Assembly (NCBI GenBank): GCA_001873675.1
Contig: MNZP01000221.1
Location: forward strand, 1 to 6,567
Length of the DNA stretch: 6,567 nucleotides
Origin: Syntrophaceae bacterium CG2_30_49_12
GTDB lineage: Bacteria > Desulfobacterota > Syntrophia > Syntrophales > CG2-30-49-12
Direction: 5' to 3'
Shown here: piece by piece, positions 1-4,843 of the stretch
How the letters are laid out: the number at the start of each line of letters is the position of its first letter
How positions within the stretch are numbered: position 1 is the stretch's first letter
Made by a program: the position numbers and the translations under genes
The notes under the pieces: generated by a model
What the model was told of the DNA's origin: nothing
Databases searched by the model: none
The model's input: only the letters and a program-made list of their open reading frames with translations

Positions 1-14
1 AAAGAGAAGATGGA

Positions 15-88
15 TATAAATTGAATAACGGAGTTTTCTCATTAATTTCAATGTGCCATGCATTAAAAAGGCTATTATAAAGAATTAA
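15..88 (+). pseudogene. GxxExxY-family protein, decayed C-terminal remnant
   Basis: Bases 38-58 read LINFNVP, the signature of the end of small GxxExxY-family proteins, and the frame continues CIKKAIIKN to a stop at 86-88. Just upstream, in another frame (15-35), GYKLNNGV resembles the residues that normally precede that signature, so a one- or two-base slip near 36-37 is likely. Only the last 20-25 residues are recognisable and the gene's start lies outside the window or is lost. GxxExxY genes are scattered through polysaccharide loci of environmental bacteria and their function is unsettled. The call rests on a short motif, so it is tentative. Confidence 0.45.
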
Positions 89-102
89 TCCTATAATCTT
101 GG

Positions 103-118
103 TGCCTTTGTGCCTTTG
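103..118. repeat. Tandem 8-bp repeat (TGCCTTTG x2)
   Basis: Two perfect copies of TGCCTTTG stand side by side and are followed by TGG. From memory, phrases of this kind often follow GxxExxY genes, which fits the remnant immediately upstream. The repeat sits at the boundary between that remnant and the wbpA fragment that becomes recognisable from about 133. Confidence 0.6.
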
Positions 119-132
119 TGGCAAGATACCTG

Positions 133-467
133 AGTAGTTACCTTGAAAATATCTATAGGGCAGTAAATATCGCCCTTGTAAACGAGCTCAAGATACTTTG
201 CGATAAGATGGGGATTGATATCTGGATAAAGGAGTCATAGTGGATTATAATGATCCCTATATTCCAAGCCTATCAAAAACAAGACATTATAACTTTAATC
301 TTTCCTCGGTAAACCTTGACGAATCAGCACTAAAAGGGTATGACTGTCTCCTCATCATCACCGATCACTCTTGTTATGATTATGAATTCCTCCTTGAGCA
401 TGCACCCCTTATAGTGGATACCAGGGGGGTGATCAAAAAGAACCACCAAAAAGTGATAAGGGCTTAG
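133..467 (+). pseudogene. wbpA: UDP-N-acetylglucosamine 6-dehydrogenase (WbpA type), internally deleted remnant
   Basis: The family oxidises UDP-GlcNAc to UDP-GlcNAc-uronic acid in two NAD-dependent steps, the first step toward UDP-ManNAc3NAcA. Two pieces are joined here. Bases 133-224 encode the central helix (ENIYRAVNIALVNELK, then CDKMGIDIW), which normally leads into EVIDAA. Bases 228-467, in another frame, encode KGVIVDYNDPYIP to a natural-looking C-terminus (IVDTRGVIKKNHQKVIRA), the end of the UDP-binding C-terminal domain. The NAD-binding Rossmann domain and about 100 central residues, including the catalytic cysteine region, are absent, and the pieces are out of frame at about 222-230. 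A GTG at 240 could start a 75-residue product, but it could not be an enzyme. It lies 3 bases upstream of the wbpB/D fusion, as expected for the first gene of this cassette. Confidence 0.8.
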
Positions 468-470
468 CCA

Positions 471-2066
471 ATGGAGAGAAATATCGCCGTAGTCGGTGCT
501 GGCTTTTGGGGTAAGAATCTGGTTCGTAACTTTTATGAACTTGGTGTCCTCCATACCATCTGTGATGCAGATAAAAAGCGTGAGGGGGAATACAGGTTAA
601 AATATCCAGATACCGATTTTACTCAGTTTTTCAGCCAGGTCCTTGATGACCCCCAAATTGATGGGGTAGTCGTTTCCACTCCCGCTTCTTACCATTATGA
701 GATGGCCAGAGAGGCCTTATTAGCGGGAAAACATGTCTTTGTGGAAAAGCCTCTCGCCCTTCAGGTTGACGAGGGAAAGGAATTGGTTAAGCTGGCCAGA
801 GAAAGGGTATTGGTTCTTATGGTAGGGCATATCTTACAATATCATCCTGCCATAGAGAGACTTAAAGCCCTTATTGAGAAAGGAGAACTTGGAAAAATTC
901 AATATATCTACTCTAATCGCCTGAATATAGGCAAGATCCGTTCTGAAGAGAATATTCTCTGGAGTTTTGCCCCCCACGACATCTCGGTGATACTCTTTCT
1001 CTTAAATGAATCCCCAGAGACCCTCTATGCCACAGGGGGAAGCTACCTCCAACACCAGATCCCGGATATAACCATAACCACAATGGATTTTAAAAGTGGG
1101 GTTAAGGCTCATATCTTCGTCTCATGGCTTCATCCCTTTAAAGAACAAAAATTGGTTATCGTTGGTGACAGGAAGATGGCCGTCTTTGATGACGTAAGTA
1201 AGGAAAAGCTCTATCTTTACCCCCACAGAATCGAATGGAAAGGACGTATACCCGTGGCCTCTAAAGCTGAGGCTGAAATTGTACCCATTGAGATGGAAGA
1301 ACCCTTAAAAATCGAGTGCAGACATTTTATAGAATGTATCCAGAATAACCAAACACCTAAAACCGATGGATATGAAGGCTTAAGAATTCTGGAGATTCTC
1401 CAGGCATTCCAGGAATCTCTAAACCAGGGTGGAGCAAGAATAAAACTTAATAAACTCAAAAAACTCCGTGAACCTGAAAAGTCTTCCTACTTTGTCCATG
1501 AGTCCTCTTATATAGACGAGGATGTAGAGATTGGAGAGGGTACCAAAATATGGCATTTCTCCCATATCTTGAGAGGGTCAAGAATAGGAAGGAATTGCAG
1601 GATTGGTCAGAATGTGGTAATTGGGCCAGATGTAACTATTGGTGATGGATGCAAAATTCAGAATAATGTTTCTGTATACGAAGGAGTGACCCTGGAAGAT
1701 GAAGTATTCTGTGGACCTTCCATGGTCTTTACCAATGTCTTTAACCCTCGTTCAGCAATCCCCCGCATGGATGAATTACGCCCAACTTTGATCAAAAAAG
1801 GGGCAACCATCGGGGCCAATGCCACAATCATCTGTGGCCATACCATTGGACGATATGCCTTTATCGGCGCAGGGGCAGTGGTCACAAAGGATGTTCCGGA
1901 TTATGCCTTAGTCGCCAGTAACCCTGGGAAGATTATAGGGTGGATATGTGAATGCGGGGTGAGGCTTAATTTCGATGATAAAGCGACTGGAAGATGCAAA
2001 ACTTGCAACCGCATTTACGAGAAGATAAGCGAAGTAACCCTTAGAGAAAAGATAGGAGATGTGTGA
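471..2066 (+). CDS. wbpB/wbpD: Bifunctional UDP-GlcNAc-uronate 3-dehydrogenase / N-acetyltransferase (WbpB-WbpD fusion)
   Basis: This 531-residue protein joins two cytoplasmic enzymes that normally act two steps apart in UDP-2,3-diacetamido-hexuronate synthesis. Residues 1 to about 325 are a Gfo/Idh/MocA oxidoreductase: a GAGFWGKN Rossmann loop at 9-16, EKP at 92-94, and SFAPHD at 165-170, typical of WbpB/WlbA. Residues about 339-490 are a left-handed beta-helix acetyltransferase with hexapeptide repeats (IGEGTKIWHFSHI, IGQNVVIG, KIQNNVSVYEGV, CGPSMVFTNVFNPRS, GATIGANATIICG), matching WbpD/WlbB. The C-terminus adds CxC (493, 495) and CxxC (509, 512), a possible zinc ribbon. The length is close to the sum of the single enzymes, so both look complete. 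The ATG follows the wbpA stop by 3 bases, and its N-terminus fits a Rossmann start; only a weak AAGGG lies upstream. The intermediate aminotransfer would need WbpE, which is truncated downstream. Specificity is inferred from motifs and context. Confidence 0.88.
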   Translation: MERNIAVVGAGFWGKNLVRNFYELGVLHTICDADKKREGEYRLKYPDTDFTQFFSQVLDDPQIDGVVVSTPASYHYEMAREALLAGKHVFVEKPLALQVDEGKELVKLARERVLVLMVGHILQYHPAIERLKALIEKGELGKIQYIYSNRLNIGKIRSEENILWSFAPHDISVILFLLNESPETLYATGGSYLQHQIPDITITTMDFKSGVKAHIFVSWLHPFKEQKLVIVGDRKMAVFDDVSKEKLYLYPHRIEWKGRIPVASKAEAEIVPIEMEEPLKIECRHFIECIQNNQTPKTDGYEGLRILEILQAFQESLNQGGARIKLNKLKKLREPEKSSYFVHESSYIDEDVEIGEGTKIWHFSHILRGSRIGRNCRIGQNVVIGPDVTIGDGCKIQNNVSVYEGVTLEDEVFCGPSMVFTNVFNPRSAIPRMDELRPTLIKKGATIGANATIICGHTIGRYAFIGAGAVVTKDVPDYALVASNPGKIIGWICECGVRLNFDDKATGRCKTCNRIYEKISEVTLREKIGDV

Positions 2067-2796
2067 GATGGATCAAATCATGGAGATTGCCCGCAAATAT
2101 GGTTTATTTGTGGTTGAAGATGCAGCGCAGGCCATCGGAGCCGGGTACAAAGATAGAAAAGCTGGTTCTATCGGAGACCTGGGATGTTTCTCCTTCTTTC
2201 CCAGTAAGAATCTTGGGGGGTTTGGCGATGGGGGTATGGTTATTACCAATGATCAAAGCCTTTACGAAAAGATAAAAGTCTTAAGGGTCCATGGCGGAAG
2301 CCCCAGATACCACCACAAGACCATCGGGGGTAACTTCCGTCTGGATGAGATTCAGGCAGCTATCCTTCAGGTTAAACTAAAGCACCTAAAAGAATGGACG
2401 CAAAAGAGAAGGAATCATGCGGCCTTTTACCTTGAAAATATCAAGGATTTCGTTGGATCTGTAAACCCACCGGTAACAAAAGATGAAAATTCCCATATCT
2501 TCAATCAATTTGTGATCAGGGCCAAGAATCGCGATAAGCTTAGAAAATACTTAGCCGATAATGGAATCTCTACGGAAATCTATTATCCCATCCCCTTTCA
2601 TCTCCAGGAATGCTTCTCATATCTTGGTCATAAAGAAGGGGATTTCCCTGAAGCAGAAAGGGCTGCAAAAGAAACATTAGCCCTTCCTGTATATCCTGAG
2701 CTAACTATCGGACAAAAAATGTATATCATAGAGAAGATAAGGAATTTTTTCAGTTGGACCGATGAGAGATTTAGAGGTCAAAATTGTCGAGATTAA
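2059..2796 (+). pseudogene. wbpE: DegT/DnrJ/EryC1/StrS aminotransferase (WbpE type), N-terminally truncated
   Basis: This PLP-dependent sugar aminotransferase would aminate the 3-keto product of WbpB. The 245-residue frame preserves EDAAQAIGA (Asp21 and Gln24, cofactor contacts), SFFPSKNLG with the Schiff-base lysine at 50, GGMVITND, the RVHG segment, GGNFRLDEIQAAIL, and a C-terminal part to about residue 232 (LALPVYPELT then a final helix). Family members are about 365 residues; roughly 125 N-terminal residues are absent, including the SGT(D)AL phosphate-binding motif, so PLP binding should fail. The first matching residues are CEMDQIMEIA, so the break falls at about 2062. ATG 2059 overlaps the preceding stop by 8 bases; ATG 2068 is an alternative. 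The last dozen residues (after FFS) look like read-through past a lost stop. A product may be made but is probably inactive. Confidence 0.82.
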
Positions 2797-2827
2797 AGGC
2801 AATTGTCCGGTATACAAGGAGGGAAAA
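2762..2827 (+). pseudogene. TIGR04076-like protein, N-terminal fragment
   Basis: The first 22 residues from ATG 2762 (MRDLEVKIVEIKGNCPVYKEGK) resemble the start of small TIGR04076-family proteins of unknown function, which begin with a beta strand followed by a G-x-CPVY-K-G motif. The usual remainder, with a conserved CxHAL-type segment, is absent. From about 2828 the same frame becomes UDP-GlcNAc 2-epimerase sequence. This is therefore a chimeric junction. The family call rests on about 20 residues recognised from memory. Confidence 0.5.
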
Positions 2828-3255
2828 CACATCCCCGTTATCTTTCCCATCTACCCCCGCACCAGCAAACAGATTGAGGTCTTTGGTTTTCAGCAGTACT
2901 TTGTTAATTTGGCCAATAACGAATCACCAATAACCAGTAACGGCGTTTACCTTATGGATCCCCTTGGTTATTTAGATTTTCTCAATTTAGAGGCAAACGC
3001 AAGATTTGTATGACCGATTCCGGCGGGATACAGGAAGAAACCACAGTCTTAGACATCCCTTGCTTAACTCTAAGAAACACCACAGAAAGACCGATAACCC
3101 TAACTCAATGAACTAATACCCTGGTCTGGAATGATACCCAAAAGATCATAGAAGAGGCATTTAAGATTCTCGACGGAAAAGACAGGAAGAGAAATTGTCC
3201 CAGGTTTTGGGATGGGAAAGCGGCAGAGCGGATTGTTGAGATATTGGTTAAAAGA
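2828..3255 (+). pseudogene. wbpI: Non-hydrolysing UDP-N-acetyl sugar 2-epimerase (WbpI/WecB type), C-terminal fragment with frameshift and nonsense codon
   Basis: WbpI inverts C2 of UDP-diacetamido-glucuronate to the manno sugar; WecB does the same on UDP-GlcNAc. The fragment starts at IPVIFPIYPRTSKQIEVFG and continues SNGVYLMDPLGYLDFLNLEANARFV to about 3010. It resumes one frame over at MTDSGGIQEETTVLDIPCLTLRNTTERP, the nucleotide-binding signature, and ends near WDGKAAERIVEILVKR. One base is missing at 3010, since GTA-ATG is expected and GTATG is present. An in-frame TGA at 3109-3111 replaces the glycine of the usual GTN motif. Roughly the first 220 of about 370 residues are gone. Position after wbpE makes WbpI the better guess. 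Three separate lesions make it a clear pseudogene. Confidence 0.82.
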
Positions 3256-3325
3256 GAAGGAGGAGGTAAAAATCTGGAAAGGGAATGGAAGATTAAAAGA
3301 GGAGTTTTAAAGTCAATAAATCAAC

Positions 3326-3333
3326 AACGTCCC
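3326..3333 (+). repeat. Short direct motif AACGTCCC, copy 1
   Basis: AACGTCCC lies just upstream of the orphan wbpA-type fragment and recurs at 3506-3513 just after it. At 8 bases it could be chance, but similar phrases are familiar from the ends of RAYT-like elements. Confidence 0.35.
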
Positions 3334-3344
3334 TACCTGTACCC

Positions 3345-3504
3345 CTACTGCATCCCCATAGACCCGTTTTATCTCACATGGAAGGCTCGGGAATACGATT
3401 TCTCCACAAGATTTATAGAGCTTGCTGGAGAGATAAACACGAACATGCCTTATTATGTAGTGCAGAGGGTTGGATGGGTTTTGAACAGGAATGTAAGAAG
3501 TTGA
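3345..3504 (+). pseudogene. wbpA: UDP-N-acetylglucosamine 6-dehydrogenase (WbpA type), central fragment
   Basis: From about 3345 the frame encodes CIPIDPFYLTWKAREYDFST, then RFIELAGEINTNMPYYVVQRV, ending in LNRNVRS and a stop at 3502-3504. In the UDP-glucose/GDP-mannose dehydrogenase family this is the stretch from the catalytic cysteine (normally GxGGHCIPIDP) through the domain linker. The preceding GxGGH is missing: the residues before Cys are PYLYPY. The remaining C-terminal domain is also absent. The segment lies wholly within the interval deleted from the wbpA remnant at 133-467, so it could be a transposed piece of that gene or a remnant of a paralogue. The same open frame begins in the wbpI remnant, with an unrecognised joining stretch at about 3256-3344. 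Confidence 0.8.
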
Positions 3505-3505
3505 G

Positions 3506-3513
3506 AACGTCCC
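3506..3513 (+). repeat. Short direct motif AACGTCCC, copy 2
   Basis: Second copy of the 8-base motif seen at 3326-3333. It marks the boundary between the wbpA-type fragment and the RAYT-like remnant. Confidence 0.35.
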
Positions 3514-3640
3514 CCATTACAGGCCGGGAAGAGGCTGCAGATCAGGTTGGGGCGGGAATCAAAGTTGAAGAAGATATTTGATGAACTAACCGAGTGGTCC
3601 AATTGTCAAGAGGAAAGATTTGACCCCTACCCCTCCCCTA
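3514..3640 (+). pseudogene. Probable RAYT (REP-associated tyrosine transposase) C-terminal remnant
   Basis: Frame +1 here reads LQAGKRLQIRLGRESKLKKI, then FDELTEWSNCQEERFDP. It lines up with the tail of the clearer RAYT remnant at 4337-4534 (QASRRLELKAGEDQQLKMMI followed by SRLE), that is, the end of the DnaA-like helix-turn-helix plus a basic helix. The trailing AGATTTGACCCC matches the motif that follows RAYT tails elsewhere in the window. Everything upstream, including the HUH/Y1 catalytic domain, is missing, as is the start of the helix-turn-helix. After it comes a C-rich tract (TGACCCCTACCCCTCC and following). The alignment was made by eye over about 35 residues. Confidence 0.5.
3616..3626 (+). 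repeat. RAYT-end motif AGATTTGACCC
   Basis: A variant of the AGACCTGACCC motif seen at 4534 and 4576, in the same orientation, lying at the 3' end of the RAYT-like remnant and about 55 bases upstream of the small-gene pair. Confidence 0.5.
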
Positions 3641-3680
3641 CCCCTCCTAGCAAGGCGGTGGGGAAAATAGTGGACGTCTT

Positions 3681-3998
3681 ATGTCAAAAAGCGTTGAATT
3701 TATAGTCATCCTGGATGACGGAGTAAGGAAACGGCATCGCCATGAAACAAGCGGCGGTAAAGTGATCAATTTTGTTGTACAATTGGAAATCAGGATAGAA
3801 CAGGAATGGAAGGTAGCCATCCGCTACGACTGTGCACATGGGTATTCCCATGTTGATCGGTATGATAAAATGGGAAAACAAACGAAAATGCCACTGAACC
3901 TTCAATTTGAAAGTGCTTTGACATACGGTGATTGGGATATCAACGAAAATTGGCAGCATTACAGAGATGCCTTTTTGAAAGGGAGAGAAGATGAGTGA
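3681..3998 (+). CDS. Conserved small protein of unknown function (DUF7718-like)
   Basis: A 105-residue soluble, acidic protein with no signal peptide or membrane segment. The core (KVINFVVQLEIRIEQEWKVA, then IRYDCAHGYSHVDRYDK) suggests an antiparallel beta sheet with a conserved RYDxAHGxxHxD motif at residues about 68-79. The end, ENWQHYRDAFLKGREDE, is helical. I recognise the RYDxAHG pattern as that of DUF7718-type hypothetical proteins, from memory and with moderate certainty. The histidine/aspartate cluster could bind metal or be catalytic, but that is conjecture. ATG 3681 has only a weak TGGA six bases upstream. The gene is intact and overlaps the next gene by 8 bases, so the two are probably translated together. 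It lies between two RAYT remnants, in a different context from the sugar genes. Confidence 0.75.
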   Translation: MSKSVEFIVILDDGVRKRHRHETSGGKVINFVVQLEIRIEQEWKVAIRYDCAHGYSHVDRYDKMGKQTKMPLNLQFESALTYGDWDINENWQHYRDAFLKGREDE

Positions 3999-4284
3999 TT
4001 ACAATAAATTCACGGCGATGTTGGCAAGCGAGTTTCATCGTTACCTTATGGAAGACGAAGAAAGGGCCCCCATGCTGCCGGAGAATGTCCTTCTCATCTT
4101 TGAGGTTGAGGGTGAGGAAGATTTCAATCGCTGGCACAAAGAAATGTCCATTCGCAATAGAGAGGTCGATCAGCCCGTCGCCTATGTGCATTTGAAGAAA
4201 TGGCGCTTGCATTCGATCATTGAGGATATCACTCTAATCGGTGCGACAGCACAAAAGGGAAATTCCGTCCCCGCAAAACGCTGA
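3991..4284 (+). CDS. Conserved small protein of unknown function (DUF5647-like)
   Basis: A 97-residue protein with an N-terminal helix (KFTAMLASEFHRYLMEDEER), then PENVLLIFEVEGEEDFNRWH and the strand DQPVAYVHLKKWRLH. This pattern (short helix, 'P-x-N/A-hydrophobic' strand, then 'QPV-YVxxKK') is that of DUF5647-type proteins, whose function is unknown. ATG 3991 overlaps the upstream gene's end by 8 bases and has GGGAG at 3981-3985, five bases away, supporting this start and translational coupling. The frame is uninterrupted. A two-gene unit of small unknown proteins invites comparison with toxin-antitoxin pairs, but nothing in the sequence shows toxicity, nuclease motifs or DNA binding. Confidence 0.75.
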   Translation: MSDYNKFTAMLASEFHRYLMEDEERAPMLPENVLLIFEVEGEEDFNRWHKEMSIRNREVDQPVAYVHLKKWRLHSIIEDITLIGATAQKGNSVPAKR

Positions 4285-4290
4285 ATTTAA

Positions 4291-4301
4291 AGACCTGCCC
4301 C
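4291..4301 (+). repeat. RAYT-end-like motif AGACCTGCCCC
   Basis: One mismatch from AGACCTGACCC at 4534 and 4576. It starts seven bases after the DUF5647-like stop, so the two small genes are bracketed by direct copies of this motif (3616 and 4291). Confidence 0.5.
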
Positions 4302-4336
4302 CCGATGGGATCTGAAGAATTGGTGAAAATGGAGAT

Positions 4337-4534
4337 TTGACAAGAAAGGTGAGCATCTTTTTCTGCCAGAAGTATAGCGGAGCAAAGCTCAAGGAAATTG
4401 GAGAACGTTTCGGGATAAGGAATGTGGCGGTATCGCAGGCAAGCCGGAGGTTGGAATTAAAAGCCGGAGAAGATCAGCAATTGAAGATGATGATAAGCAG
4501 GCTGGAGGTTGTACTGGGCGGTGTCAGATGTTGA
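4337..4534 (+). pseudogene. RAYT (IS200/REP-associated tyrosine transposase) C-terminal remnant with DnaA-like helix-turn-helix
   Basis: The frame reads RKVSIFFCQKYSGAKLKEIG, then ERFGIRNVAVSQASRRLELKA and a final basic helix ending LGGVRC. This is the C-terminal domain carried by many RAYT-type Y1 transposases: a DnaA-C-like helix-turn-helix ('A-YL/FC-R-YSG-LKEIGE-FG-AVSQA-RR'). The single-strand HUH transposase domain with its catalytic tyrosine is absent, and an in-frame stop lies at 4313-4315. About 65 of a usual 200-330 residues remain. The stop is followed at once by AGACCTGACCCC. The remnant cannot transpose by itself, although an intact RAYT elsewhere might still act on its end. Confidence 0.78.
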
Positions 4535-4586
4535 GACCTGACCCCTCTCCTCCTTTGTAAGGATGTCAAGATTCAAGACCTGACCC
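4534..4586 (+). repeat. Paired RAYT-end motif AGACCTGACCC (4534-4544 and 4576-4586)
   Basis: Two identical 11-base copies in the same orientation have starts 42 bases apart. Between them lies TCTCCTCCTTTGTAAGGATG and then TCAAGATTC. On the opposite strand the copies read GGGTCAGGTCT, a phrase I associate with the 3' flank of RAYT genes. They probably represent the element's end, or two nested ends. Confidence 0.65.
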
Positions 4587-4607
4587 TAATTGTTCCCTAA
4601 TTGTTCC
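4586..4607. repeat. Tandem 11-bp duplication (CTAATTGTTCC x2)
   Basis: Two perfect, adjacent copies of CTAATTGTTCC overlap the last base of the second AGACCTGACCC motif and run into the first codons of the formyltransferase fragment. This exact duplication at the boundary could be an insertion scar or replication slippage. Confidence 0.75.
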
Positions 4608-4837
4608 GAGCCATCTGCAAACCAGGGCCGATGGCGAGGAGTTTTATTGCAGATAAAGAAATAAAGATAAACAAGGCCAGTATAATCGAAAAAGCGCCTT
4701 CATATAAGGGCATCATCGGTTCAATCATCGGAATTGAACAAGACGGCTTTCTGGTCAAAACATCTGACAGCTTCATCAAAATCTTAGAATGGGAATATGA
4801 AGATAGGATCAAAATAGGAGACGCTTTGAGCTTTTAG
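4601..4837 (+). pseudogene. Formyltransferase C-terminal (OB-fold) domain, orphan fragment
   Basis: The frame LFRAICKPGPMARSFIADKE then IKINKASIIEKA, IGSIIGIEQDGFLVKTSDSF and IKILEWEYEDRIKIGDALSF follows the C-terminal domain of the methionyl-tRNA formyltransferase family (Formyl_trans_C): a conserved R-A-x-x-x-P-G-P opening, an 'I-x-K/W-A' strand, G-I-(turn)-DG-x-LV, and an 'I-K-I-L' strand, ending in 'R-I-K-x-G-D-x-L'. The N-terminal catalytic domain that binds 10-formyl-tetrahydrofolate (about 200 residues) is missing. Sequence begins at the tandem CTAATTGTTCC and a stop precedes at 4598-4600, so only a TTG at 4601 could start it. Given NeuB downstream, the parent could have been a sugar N-formyltransferase rather than tRNA-type Fmt. 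It ends six bases before the antitoxin ribosome site. Confidence 0.65.
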
Positions 4838-4843
4838 CTAAAT

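Noticed and set aside
3109..3111. TGA at a glycine position, suggesting UGA-Gly recoding as in Gracilibacteria/SR1
   Set aside because: The gene is already frameshifted and truncated, and TGA is used as a sensible stop for intact genes here (the wbpB/D fusion, both small DUF genes, and neuB).
3378..3581. 67-codon + strand frame across the wbpA fragment and RAYT remnant
   Set aside because: Another frame over 3345-3504 encodes an unmistakable dehydrogenase segment; this one has no family resemblance.
3620..3650. C-rich tract as a rho-independent terminator or G-quadruplex on the minus strand
   Set aside because: There is no stem followed by a T run, and the G-run spacing on the opposite strand is suggestive but irregular.
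3684..3959. 91-codon open frame on the minus strand
   Set aside because: It lies opposite the DUF7718-like gene, has no recognisable motif, and that gene's + strand frame has better evidence.
3940..4212. 90-codon open frame on the minus strand
   Set aside because: It is a shadow of the DUF5647-like gene with no motif or ribosome site.
3616..4586. CRISPR-like array from repeated GACCTGACCC motifs
   Set aside because: Copies are 11 bases, imperfect and irregularly spaced, with genes between them.
4597..4812. 71-codon open frame on the minus strand
   Set aside because: It is antisense to the formyltransferase C-terminal domain, which matches its family.
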